DNA from: Arcobacter ellisii
Lineage (GTDB): Bacteria; Campylobacterota; Campylobacteria; Campylobacterales; Arcobacteraceae
Direction: 5' to 3'
Assembly (NCBI RefSeq): GCF_003544915.1
Contig: NZ_CP032097.1
Span: forward strand, 434,001-498,000
Length of the DNA: 64,000 bases
Part shown: one piece after another, positions 37,598 to 45,230 of the stretch
How the letters are laid out: each line of letters begins with the position of its first letter
Position numbering within the stretch: position 1 is the stretch's first letter
Position numbers and translations under genes: made by a program
Notes under the pieces: model-generated
Told to the model about the DNA's origin: nothing
Seen by the model: only the letters and a program-made list of their open reading frames with translations
Databases searched by the model: none

Positions 37598-39088
37598 TTA
37601 GTATGAAGTTTTAGTCTCAATACCTTTTGTTGATTCAGGGTTATAAACACCTTTTTCTTGAGCCTCTTTTTTCCAATCTTGCATTAAACCATTTTGGAAT
37701 TTCTTTTTCTCTTCAATACTTTTATCAAGAGATAAACCTGTTAATTCTTGAGCTTGTTTTTTATCCGTAATTTGAGGAGCTTTATAATCAGCTGCTCCAT
37801 GTTTTGCTAAAACTCTTGCAAGTTCAATTCTTGCATTTCCAGCTTTTTCTATAGCTGTTCCTAGAACTCTTAAAGTCTCTTCAGGAGCATGGAAAAATGC
37901 AGGGTGAGAAGCAACAGCAAAATCCCATCTCCATTGAGCATGTCTTATATTTGTTAAAATAGGTTTCATCTCTTCTTCAGTAGCTCCAACTTCCCAAGCT
38001 TTTCCTGCTTCAAAATGTGCATCAGATAAAAGTTTGATAGCTTTTGCTTGAAGTTCATCTTTTCTATCTCTTTTTTCTTTAATATTATCAAGTAGAGATT
38101 TTTCACTCACTCTATGACAATTCATACAAGTTTTATCCATACTATCAAGTGGATTCCCAATTTTATGGTCAGTATATTTTACTCCACCTTCTTGAGTATA
38201 AGGCATATGACAATCTACACAAGATACATTGTTTTTCCCATGTGCTCCTGTTTTCCACATTTCATAACCTGGGTGTTGAGCTTTTAACATTGGAGTTTTA
38301 GATATAGGGTGTACCCAATCACTAAAGTTGATATTGTCATAATATTTTTCCATATCTTCAACTTTAGTACCTTCTGCCCAAGGAAGAGTAACAGCCATTG
38401 CAGTTTTTCCATTTGTTAAAGGTGTTTTTTTGAAATAGTATTCAACGTGACATTGAGCACAAACCATTGTTCTTAAATCTTGTTGAGTTGCATTTTCAAG
38501 TGTAACACTATGACCTTCAGCTTTTAGCCCTTCATTTAAATAGTTTCTATTAACTTGAAGTTCCATTGTTTCTGGATTATGACAATCTACACAACCAATA
38601 GGATTAATAATATCTGAACCGTATTTAGCCCATTTACCTGTATAATACTCTTCATCTCCATCTTTTTTCATAATTCTTGGAACATCAGGAGATTTACATG
38701 TCCAACAAGCTGTTGGCATAGGACCTGTGTTTTCATCAGTTGGTGCACCAGTTCTTAATGTATTTCTATTATCTTCAACAGCATAGAAGTGACCTCTTGG
38801 TGCATTATAATCTTTTGCAAAACCATATCCAGCCCAAAGAACTACTAATTCAGGATATTTTTTTAACATATCTTCTATAGCATCAGACTCTTTTGTTTGT
38901 TTCCATGAGTCATACTCTCTTGGATAAAATTTTCTAAACTCTTCATTTTTAGTTTCCCATCTTTCAATTTGAGGAACTTTTTGAAGTTGTTCTTTTTCCT
39001 CTTTTTTTTCATTGATTGAAGCTAATAACGCAGTCATTAATCCTATTGCAATAATTGAAATTGCAAACAATAATTTATATTTTCCCAT
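37598..39088 (-). CDS. nrfA: Pentahaem cytochrome c nitrite reductase
   Basis: Periplasmic enzyme reducing nitrite to ammonium with six electrons (496 aa). Five haem sites are visible: C128-W-T-C131-K132 with the diagnostic lysine ligand of the catalytic haem, then CxxCH at C166, C210, C290 and C321. An N-terminal hydrophobic segment (about 5-24) serves as signal or anchor. QHPGYEMWKTGAHG (270-283) is the conserved active-site and calcium region. It is nine bases after nrfH and 13 before nrfI. Confidence 0.97.
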   Translation of the reverse strand: MGKYKLLFAISIIAIGLMTALLASINEKKEEKEQLQKVPQIERWETKNEEFRKFYPREYDSWKQTKESDAIEDMLKKYPELVVLWAGYGFAKDYNAPRGHFYAVEDNRNTLRTGAPTDENTGPMPTACWTCKSPDVPRIMKKDGDEEYYTGKWAKYGSDIINPIGCVDCHNPETMELQVNRNYLNEGLKAEGHSVTLENATQQDLRTMVCAQCHVEYYFKKTPLTNGKTAMAVTLPWAEGTKVEDMEKYYDNINFSDWVHPISKTPMLKAQHPGYEMWKTGAHGKNNVSCVDCHMPYTQEGGVKYTDHKIGNPLDSMDKTCMNCHRVSEKSLLDNIKEKRDRKDELQAKAIKLLSDAHFEAGKAWEVGATEEEMKPILTNIRHAQWRWDFAVASHPAFFHAPEETLRVLGTAIEKAGNARIELARVLAKHGAADYKAPQITDKKQAQELTGLSLDKSIEEKKKFQNGLMQDWKKEAQEKGVYNPESTKGIETKTSY

Positions 39089-39097
39089 GATGAACCT

Positions 39098-39640
39098 CTA
39101 TTTTAAGTTTTCTTTTATTCCCAAATTATAAGGGGTTGAAGTTAAACTTCTAACTTTTCCATGTGGCACATATTTGTGGCACTCCCAACATTTACGTTGA
39201 TTATCAATCTCCCCATTGTTGTGGGCATTATGATATTTATCAGCATTTGCTTTTAGTGTCTCATTTATACTTGTGTGACATCTAATACAATTTGCTTGAA
39301 CACGATTTGCTGCATCTTCACTTATCCGAATATTATTTTTATAAGTGTTTAAAGTAAAAGCAACAGAATGATTCCAGCCATCTCTTGCTTTTGCTTCATA
39401 TTTGGCGATTTCATCTCCAACAGGAAGATGACATTCTATACATGTTGCCACATTTTTATGTGAACTTTTTTCCCAAGTTGAATAAGCTGAATCCATTACA
39501 TGGCAGTTTATACAAGCTTTAGGGTCACTAGAAAGATAAGACAACATTTGAGATGCATACACAGTGTAAATAAATAATCCCGCAGCAATTAAAACACTAA
39601 CAATTGTCCCGTAAATGATTATTTTCTTATTTTTTTCCAT
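39098..39640 (-). CDS. nrfH: NrfH tetrahaem quinol dehydrogenase
   Basis: Membrane-anchored NapC/NrfH-family cytochrome that passes electrons from menaquinol to NrfA (180 aa). One N-terminal helix (about 7-28) is followed by four haem motifs, at C43 (CINCHVM), C67 (CIECH), C118 (CIRCH) and C151 (CWECH). CxxCHxM at the first site is the mark of NrfH, where Met ligates haem 1. It is the first gene of nrfHAI, with an AAGGAT ribosome site. Its promoter carries a Crp/Fnr-type box at -41.5. Confidence 0.96.
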   Translation of the reverse strand: MEKNKKIIIYGTIVSVLIAAGLFIYTVYASQMLSYLSSDPKACINCHVMDSAYSTWEKSSHKNVATCIECHLPVGDEIAKYEAKARDGWNHSVAFTLNTYKNNIRISEDAANRVQANCIRCHTSINETLKANADKYHNAHNNGEIDNQRKCWECHKYVPHGKVRSLTSTPYNLGIKENLK

Positions 39641-39658
39641 TGTATATCCTTGTAAGAC

Positions 39659-39707
39659 ATATGAAAGTATAGGTAGTTAAAAGTTTTATTTAATTGACTT
39701 AAGTCAA
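39659..39707 (-). promoter_or_regulatory. nrfHAI promoter with Crp/Fnr-type box at -41.5
   Basis: TTGACTTAAGTCAA (39694-39707) is a perfect palindrome with the TTGA-N6-TCAA core. On the minus strand a -10 TATACT lies at 39666-39671, which places +1 at 39659 and the box centre at exactly -41.5, the class II activator position. A second palindrome lies further upstream at 39713-39728. Confidence 0.6.
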
Positions 39708-39712
39708 GAAAA

Positions 39713-39728
39713 ATGAATAACTATTCAT
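39713..39728. promoter_or_regulatory. Second palindrome upstream of nrfH
   Basis: ATGAATA-AC-TATTCAT, a perfect 7-2-7 inverted repeat centred at about -61.5 from the predicted nrf start site, two helical turns upstream of the Crp/Fnr-type box. It may bind a second regulator or a second dimer. The arm order is opposite to the NarL/NarP 7-2-7 consensus. Confidence 0.35.
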
Positions 39729-39778
39729 ATCGTATTATCTTAAATTATAACGATTTTATGGTATAAGATAGAAAAAGT

Positions 39779-39816
39779 CCTATTTTATAGTAAAATAAAT
39801 TTTACCATAAAATAGG
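39779..39816 (-). terminator. Long hairpin downstream of the 127-aa secreted hypothetical
   Basis: CCTATTTTATAGTAAAAT faces ATTTTACCATAAAATAGG, an 18-bp stem with one mismatch. On the minus strand it is followed by ACTTTTTC, a short T-run, 83 bases after the hypothetical gene's stop. AAGTCC/GGACTT at 39775-39780 and 39853-39858 could close a larger fold. The rest of the 39641-39898 gap is the nrf promoter; nothing else was seen. Confidence 0.55.
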
Positions 39817-39898
39817 TGTTGGAGTAGGATTTATTAAAGCTTTTAAATAAGAAGGACTTATATGTTAAAAAATAATAAATAATAAAAATTTTTAGAAA

Positions 39899-40282
39899 TT
39901 ATTTTACAAAAACTTTTGTATCATAAAGTTTGTTATTAATTTTGACTTGAAAATAGCCCTTTGAAACATTATAATGTTCAAAAGTTAGTTCATCACCAAT
40001 TTTTATTTTGCGTTCATTAAATATAGGTATTTTACTTTTGTAATATCCTAATGAATTCCCAATTTTAACATCAATTTTTGAGTGATTACCATAATTTCCA
40101 AATATAACAATCTTTGAAAAACAAGTTCCGTTATAATCTTGGTCTGTGATTTTTTTATGTTGAATATTTTCACCCATTCCATTTTCATGGAAAATTCCAA
40201 TAGCATAAGAAGCTTGAATATTTGAATCAAAAGAGAATAATTTACAAATAGATAAAAGTGTGATTAGTATAAATTTTTTCAT
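39899..40282 (-). CDS. Hypothetical exported protein, 127 aa
   Basis: No family recognised. I start it at ATG 40282 because this gives a classical signal peptide (MKKFILITLLSICKLFSF); a TTG five codons upstream has no ribosome site. The mature part is about 108 residues, rich in beta-strand patterns and Lys, with a single Cys in TCFSKIV. It lies between the nap and nrf operons on the same strand, 62 bases past a divergent DUF2249-like gene. A periplasmic role near nitrate/nitrite reduction is only a guess from position. Confidence 0.55.
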   Translation of the reverse strand: MKKFILITLLSICKLFSFDSNIQASYAIGIFHENGMGENIQHKKITDQDYNGTCFSKIVIFGNYGNHSKIDVKIGNSLGYYKSKIPIFNERKIKIGDELTFEHYNVSKGYFQVKINNKLYDTKVFVK

Positions 40283-40359
40283 GGAAAAATAATACAATTT
40301 TTTAGTGGAATTTTTGTATAAAGAGTCTAAAATTTAAAATATTAAATAAGGAAAAAGAT

Positions 40360-40686
40360 TTGATTATTCCTACAGATGCAAAAGAGATAGAAGTAAAAGA
40401 TTCTACAGTTTCTTTTTATAAGTTTGAAAATATTTATTATTTTGATACAAGCCAAACAGCAGTTCCTGAACCTATGATAAATGCAATTGCTGGACTTAAA
40501 CTTCTTGATGAAAACTCAAAATTGGTAATGATAAATCATAAAATTCCAATGGGATTATTTCCTAAAATAGAGGCTTTTTTTGATTATGAAGTTGAAGAGT
40601 TTGAAGATTTTGTAAAAGTTACATTTTCAAAGAAAAAAGAGATAATAACCAATTTAGACAATATTGATTCAAACTGTCAAGGGTAA
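40360..40686 (+). CDS. DUF2249/TusA-like small protein
   Basis: 108-aa cytosolic protein starting at TTG after AAGGAAAAAG. The pattern YYFDTSQTAVPEPMINAIAGL (about 26-46) followed by LVMINHKIPMGLFPKIEAFF resembles the DUF2249 domain, a TusA/SirA-fold module with the Glu-Pro-Met turn and the His-x-Pro segment. DUF2249 proteins often sit near denitrification, nitrite or hemerythrin genes in other bacteria, which fits the location between nap and nrf. It lacks the TusA catalytic Cys in the N-terminal helix. Specific function is unknown. Confidence 0.55.
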   Translation: MIIPTDAKEIEVKDSTVSFYKFENIYYFDTSQTAVPEPMINAIAGLKLLDENSKLVMINHKIPMGLFPKIEAFFDYEVEEFEDFVKVTFSKKKEIITNLDNIDSNCQG

Positions 40687-40699
40687 ACCTTGATAGTTT
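40671..40699. terminator. Hairpin between convergent DUF2249-like and nap-PAS genes
   Basis: AAACTGTCAAGG / CCTTGATAGTTT around loop gtaaa, a 12-bp stem with one G-T wobble, overlapping both stop codons. It probably ends the nap operon and the opposing gene. Confidence 0.65.
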
Positions 40700-41141
40700 A
40701 TTGATAAACCACTTTTCTTATTGGTTCGTTGTTTTGTTTTTTTAATTCATCATAAAGAAGTTGATATTTTAATTTTTCATCAAAAGAGATAGGTGTTCTA
40801 ACTGATTTATATTCAACTAATTTCCCATCTTTGAAAACTCCTGAAATTTCTGCGAAAACCCAGTAAAACCCTTCATCTTTTCTAAGATTTTTTACAATCC
40901 CACTCCAAGAACCTTTGCTTTTTAAATCTTCCCAAAGTTCTTTGAAAATAACTTTTGGCATATCTGGATGTCTTACAATATTGTGTGAACGACCTATTAA
41001 TTCATCTACTTCATAACCTGAAATCAAAGCAAAAGTTTCATTTGCATAAGTGATATTACCTTTTAAATCAGTTCTTGACACTATTAGTTCACCTTTTGGA
41101 ACAATAGTTTCACACAAAAAATTTCCGCTTAAGAATTCCAT
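40698..41141 (-). CDS. PAS-domain protein at the end of the nap operon
   Basis: 147-aa protein made of one PAS domain. ATG at 41141 is preferred over an earlier frame start because AGGAAA lies about six bases upstream and it follows napD by one base. Segments TYANETFALISGY, GRSHNIVRHPDMP and KDEGFYWVFAEI match the Aer/CetB type of PAS, whose members bind FAD and sense redox state. There is no output domain, so it needs a partner, as C. jejuni CetB needs CetA. Co-transcription with nap suggests nitrate- or redox-linked energy taxis (inference). Confidence 0.8.
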   Translation of the reverse strand: MEFLSGNFLCETIVPKGELIVSRTDLKGNITYANETFALISGYEVDELIGRSHNIVRHPDMPKVIFKELWEDLKSKGSWSGIVKNLRKDEGFYWVFAEISGVFKDGKLVEYKSVRTPISFDEKLKYQLLYDELKKQNNEPIRKVVYQ

Positions 41142-41142
41142 T

Positions 41143-41529
41143 TTATTTTCCTGTATTATCAAATGTTCTTGCAAAACCTTCTAAATCTTTTTTCTTTAAA
41201 TCCCCATTATAAACCATATCTGCTACATTAACTGTATTATCATTTAAAACTTTTGGCACAGCATCAGCATTTTCTAAAACTTCTATATGAGAACTTAACT
41301 CCTCTTCACTATATGCCATTTGCATCTCTGCACTAATTACATGGGGAATTGCTTCAATTACTTTTAATTTTTTTAGCTCTTCTTGAACACCATTTCCTTC
41401 AATCGTAATAATAATTCTTCCTTTTTCATCGTGCATATGATAATCACACACCTCTGACTTTTTTAGTGAGTCTATTACTTTATCTAGATATTTTGGAAGA
41501 GTTTGTACAACAATACTTGAAATATTCAT
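41143..41529 (-). CDS. napD: NapD chaperone
   Basis: Cytoplasmic chaperone that binds the NapA twin-arginine signal peptide and holds back export until the cofactor is in place. The N-terminal half (MNISSIVVQTLPKYLDKV through HVISAEMQMAYSEEEL) matches the ferredoxin-like NapD fold. At 128 aa it has a C-terminal extension of about 40 residues beyond E. coli NapD (87 aa). It lies 11 bases after napL, as in the epsilon nap operon. Confidence 0.85.
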   Translation of the reverse strand: MNISSIVVQTLPKYLDKVIDSLKKSEVCDYHMHDEKGRIIITIEGNGVQEELKKLKVIEAIPHVISAEMQMAYSEEELSSHIEVLENADAVPKVLNDNTVNVADMVYNGDLKKKDLEGFARTFDNTGK

Positions 41530-41540
41530 TTTTAATCCTT

Positions 41541-42497
41541 TTAGTTTAATTTATAGAAATTAATTTTTTTGTCATCACTTGAAACAATAATTTCATTTTC
41601 ATTTATAAATAAAATATTTGTTAAAGTGCTTCTATTTTGAGTTAAATTACAAATGTTCTCTTTTGAGTTTACATTAAAAACCGTCACATTATTCTCTTCA
41701 TCACTTGCAACTGCTGCTAAAGTTCCACTTGGACTTAATCCTGCACTATAAATCAAAAAACTGAACTCTTTATAATAAGAAATTCTTCCATCAAGGCTAT
41801 AAACAGCACTTCTTCTATCTTGTCCAGCAGTTAAGATAATATCATTTTTTATATCAACTTGAAAAACATTATCTAAATTTTGATTTTTAAAAGTTTTGAT
41901 AATCTCAAAAGTTTTAGAATTAAGCATTGTTAAAATACCACTTTCATCAGAAACTACAACTTTTGTTTTATCACTTGTAAGTTTAAAATTTGAAAACTTT
42001 GATTGAGATATTTGAAGCTCTTTTAAAATTTTTTTATTTTTAATATCATAAAGATAAATTTGATTTGAAAGCAGAGCAAAAATCAGATGATTTTCATCTA
42101 AAAATTTTGCACGTGCTATAAATAATCTCTCTTTATCTTCAATTAGATTAAAAATTTTTCCATTATTAAAAATAGATAAATTTCTTCCTCCCTTTTCACC
42201 TTGTGAAACAAGTAAGATATTATCTTCTAAAACATCAACACTATAAATTTTTGAATCTATTATATCTCCTGTAAAATCTTTAATTTTAGAAGTTTTTATA
42301 GAATCTATTTTTTCTTTTGTGTTTATGTCAAAAATATCAAGGCTTGAAGCAGTTGTAGCAACATAAAGTTTTTCTTCTTTTAAAACTAAATCAGTAACTG
42401 CGCCACTTGCAATTAATGAAAAATTTGGTTCTAAATCTTTTGCGTTTAAGTTTAAAAACAGTATTAAACAAAAAAATAGAGTTTTTAAAATATTCAT
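41541..42497 (-). CDS. napL: NapL, beta-propeller-like periplasmic protein
   Basis: 318-aa protein with an N-terminal signal peptide (about 1-19, cleaved near LNA) and repeated strand segments typical of WD40/YncE-like propellers (for example KEKLYVATTASSLDIFD, TSDKTKVVVSDESGIL, PSGTLAAVASDEENN). NapL is found in epsilon nap operons between napF and napD. Its molecular function is not established; in Wolinella it was dispensable for nitrate reduction. Identification rests on operon position plus propeller pattern. Confidence 0.82.
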   Translation of the reverse strand: MNILKTLFFCLILFLNLNAKDLEPNFSLIASGAVTDLVLKEEKLYVATTASSLDIFDINTKEKIDSIKTSKIKDFTGDIIDSKIYSVDVLEDNILLVSQGEKGGRNLSIFNNGKIFNLIEDKERLFIARAKFLDENHLIFALLSNQIYLYDIKNKKILKELQISQSKFSNFKLTSDKTKVVVSDESGILTMLNSKTFEIIKTFKNQNLDNVFQVDIKNDIILTAGQDRRSAVYSLDGRISYYKEFSFLIYSAGLSPSGTLAAVASDEENNVTVFNVNSKENICNLTQNRSTLTNILFINENEIIVSSDDKKINFYKLN

Positions 42498-42508
42498 AAA
42501 TTTACCTT

Positions 42509-42997
42509 TTATTCAACTATTTTTATAGCATTTGTTGGACAAGTTTTTATACAAAATCCACATGAAGTACAGTTATTGTTTATACTTGGTCTAAACATTG
42601 CTAAAAATTCAATTGCATTTTCAAAACAAGGGTCTTTACATGAAAAACACATTGTTTTATTCCACGACAAACAAGATAAAATATCTATTTCAATTTTAGC
42701 ATTTATATTTCTTTTATTTTCAACTTTTAAAACACCATTTGGACAAATTTTTGCACACTCATCACAATAAGTGCAACCTGAAATGGAAAAATCCAATTTA
42801 GGAGTAGAATCTTCTTGAATTATAATAATATTTTCTTCACAAACAGTACCACATAATCCTTCGCAATTTATACAGTTTGTCAAAAAAAGTGAATCATCTT
42901 CTTTTATTGAATAGTATGGAGGTCTTAAAATTTTCTCTTGTTTCTCTTTTTTTGAAAAAGAGGAAGCAAGAGAACTAAAAAGTTCTCTTCGTTCCAT
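42509..42997 (-). CDS. napF: NapF ferredoxin-type protein
   Basis: Cytoplasmic iron-sulfur protein (162 aa) with four Cys-rich groups: CINCEGLCGTVC, CTYCDECAKIC, CLSWNKTMCFSCKDPC and CTSCGFCIKTC. It helps load the [4Fe-4S] cluster or mature NapA before export. The first and third groups depart from the regular CxxCxxCxxxC spacing, as in other NapF. It overlaps napB by one base. Confidence 0.88.
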   Translation of the reverse strand: MERRELFSSLASSFSKKEKQEKILRPPYYSIKEDDSLFLTNCINCEGLCGTVCEENIIIIQEDSTPKLDFSISGCTYCDECAKICPNGVLKVENKRNINAKIEIDILSCLSWNKTMCFSCKDPCFENAIEFLAMFRPSINNNCTSCGFCIKTCPTNAIKIVE

Positions 42998-43596
42998 TAT
43001 TTTTTCTTTAAGGTATCTAAATCGTCTGTTAAAACTTCATGCCAAGTAGATTTATGTTGACCATCTTCTCTTGTGAAATCAGGTTTAAATGTATTTTCAA
43101 CAGCTAAATCTCCCGTACTTTGAGGTGCATGACAAGCATTACAATTAAATCTTGCATTTGAAATTGTATCAATAGGTTTAATTGAAACTTCATTTTTCAT
43201 ATTGTCTATAGATTTTACAAACTTTTCACCTTCAAGTTTATGTTTTGGTCTAAAATCAATATAGTGTGATTTAGGAATAGGAGTAGCCCCCATAGACTCA
43301 GCAACAGCTGCATCGTGACAACCAATACACGCATTATTATCACGAGTAATATTTAACATTCCTTCAACATCATGTGGAATCATAGGTGGTGCATTTTGGT
43401 ATGCTCTATCTATTTTATATCCACTCATAGGTTGAGATGTTCCATATTTTGTCTCATCTGGAGCCGCTTTCTCTTCTGATAATAAATCAACTTTTCTTAA
43501 ACCAATTGACTCATCATCTATAACATTTTTTGTATTAGCAGCTATTAGAATTGATGCTGCTAATGATACTGCTAAAGTTAATTTACCTAACTTCAT
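42997..43596 (-). CDS. napB: NapB dihaem cytochrome c
   Basis: Periplasmic electron-transfer subunit for NapA (199 aa). Signal peptide at 1-20 (ending LIAA). Two CxxCH haem sites at C90-C93 and C152-C155, each with spaced His residues (H75, H111, H119 region) able to act as distal ligands. It overlaps napH by 14 bases. Confidence 0.94.
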   Translation of the reverse strand: MKLGKLTLAVSLAASILIAANTKNVIDDESIGLRKVDLLSEEKAAPDETKYGTSQPMSGYKIDRAYQNAPPMIPHDVEGMLNITRDNNACIGCHDAAVAESMGATPIPKSHYIDFRPKHKLEGEKFVKSIDNMKNEVSIKPIDTISNARFNCNACHAPQSTGDLAVENTFKPDFTREDGQHKSTWHEVLTDDLDTLKKK

Positions 43597-44404
43597 TTTG
43601 TCTTTCCTTAATTAAATTTTTTATTGAAAAATTAAGAGCATCATCATCACAAACTTCTACGCATCTTCCGCAGTTTGTACATTCACCACTTAATACAGGC
43701 ATAGAAGTTTTTGTAACCATGTGTAAAACTTGATTTTCAGGACAAACTTCTTTACATTTCATACACGCTGTACAATTAGGTGCATTATGATGAACTCTAA
43801 TAAAACTAAATCTTCCAATTAGTGAATAAAATCCACCAAGAGGGCAAATGTGTCCACACCAACCATTTTTTAAAACAAACAAATCAAAAAGAAAAATTAC
43901 AACCATAGTTGCCCAACCAAAACCTAAACCAAAAATAATTCCTCTATGAACCATCGAAACTGGAGAAATCAGTTCAAATGCTGCAATTCCCATTATAAAT
44001 GATAGAACAAAACTTATTGCAATTACCCAATATCTTATGTTTCTTGATGCTGGTTGTTTTTTTTGAATTTGGTTAAATCCAAATTTTCGTCTTAAATAAT
44101 TTGCCAAATCTGTAATCATATTAACTGGACAAATCCAAGAACAAAATGCGCGACCACCAACAATCATATAAAACATTGTTATAAAAAAAGCACCCAAAAG
44201 AATATCAAATGATAACACTGCACCTGCAAATGCCATTTGTAAAACAGCATAAGGATCACTTAATGGAATAGTATTTAAAAGCAATGATGAACTTAAATTC
44301 CCCATCAAAATATTTATTCCATATACATTTGCAATAACATACAAAACCATAATAGCGATTTGTGTAACTCTTCTTGCGATTAAGAATCTATATTTTTTTA
44401 TCAT
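43583..44404 (-). CDS. napH: NapH membrane ferredoxin-type protein
   Basis: Inner-membrane quinol oxidase component (273 aa) with four transmembrane helices and two cytoplasmic CxxxCP motifs (CSWICPVN and CGHICPLG), plus two C-terminal [4Fe-4S] ferredoxin sites (CTACMKCKEVCP, CTNCGRCVEVC). With NapG it passes electrons from menaquinol to NapB, replacing NapC in Campylobacterota. It overlaps napG by four bases and napB by 14. Confidence 0.93.
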   Translation of the reverse strand: MIKKYRFLIARRVTQIAIMVLYVIANVYGINILMGNLSSSLLLNTIPLSDPYAVLQMAFAGAVLSFDILLGAFFITMFYMIVGGRAFCSWICPVNMITDLANYLRRKFGFNQIQKKQPASRNIRYWVIAISFVLSFIMGIAAFELISPVSMVHRGIIFGLGFGWATMVVIFLFDLFVLKNGWCGHICPLGGFYSLIGRFSFIRVHHNAPNCTACMKCKEVCPENQVLHMVTKTSMPVLSGECTNCGRCVEVCDDDALNFSIKNLIKERQNEVR

Positions 44405-45213
44405 TTTAATAAATCCTCCATATCTTTAGAGCTATTCAAGGAATCAACTGCACTATCTTTACTAAGTTTTGTTTTTGTTGTACTGCTTGTAGCATTTTGT
44501 ACTCTTTTTTCGTCTTCTTTATTCCAACCTTGAACATAATGATCACCTGCAACTCCTAAAGCTACATTTCTTGGCAGAACAAAAATTGCTGCTTTTTGAG
44601 TAACACAGGCTTTTTCGCATAAACCACAACCTGTACAAACATCTGTATGTACAACTGGTTTTAAAAATGCGTGTTTTCCTGTTCTTTCATTTTTTGAATA
44701 TTCAATACTAATTGCTTCTCCTAAAAGAGGGCAAGCTCTATAACAAGCATCACATTGAATCCCCCAAAAAGCTATACAAGAACTATCATCAATAACTGCA
44801 ACACCCATTTTTGCTTTTGAAATATCAAGTTTCCCATTTTCATTTTGTACTGATTTGATATTTAGTGCATCTGTTGGACAAACAGGAACACATGGAATAT
44901 CTGTACACATATAACAAGGAACTTTTCTTGGCTCAAAAAAAGGTGTTCCAAGAGGTTTATTATCACCTGGTTTTGCTAATTTTAATGTATCAAATGGACA
45001 GGCTTCAACGCACATCCCACATTTAATACAAGTTGCTAAAAAATCATTTTCATCAAGAGCCCCTGGTGGTCTTAAAATCAACGAAGTAGCTTTTACTTCA
45101 CTAACATAAGCACTCCAAGTTAATCCCCCAAGCACTGCAAGACCCGCAGCTCTTGCAATACTTAAAAAGAATTTTCTTCTTTCATTAATTGGTTGGTTTC
45201 TTGATGTATCCAT
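44401..45213 (-). CDS. napG: NapG periplasmic ferredoxin
   Basis: Exported 270-aa protein with a twin-arginine signal (ERRKFFLSIARAAG, about 11-24) and four [4Fe-4S] groups (CIKCGMCVEACP, CYMCTDIPCVPVCP, CDACYRACP, CTGCGLCEKAC). Partner of NapH in quinol oxidation. The C-terminal tail of about 40 residues is Ser/Lys-rich. It begins 17 bases after napA. Confidence 0.93.
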   Translation of the reverse strand: MDTSRNQPINERRKFFLSIARAAGLAVLGGLTWSAYVSEVKATSLILRPPGALDENDFLATCIKCGMCVEACPFDTLKLAKPGDNKPLGTPFFEPRKVPCYMCTDIPCVPVCPTDALNIKSVQNENGKLDISKAKMGVAVIDDSSCIAFWGIQCDACYRACPLLGEAISIEYSKNERTGKHAFLKPVVHTDVCTGCGLCEKACVTQKAAIFVLPRNVALGVAGDHYVQGWNKEDEKRVQNATSSTTKTKLSKDSAVDSLNSSKDMEDLLK

Positions 45214-45230
45214 CTATTTTTCTCTTTTTA

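Noticed and set aside
39713-39728. NarL/NarP heptamer pair at nrf
   Set aside because: It is a 7-2-7 repeat, but the arms run in the opposite order to TACYYMT-N2-AKRRGTA, so it is listed only as an unassigned palindrome.
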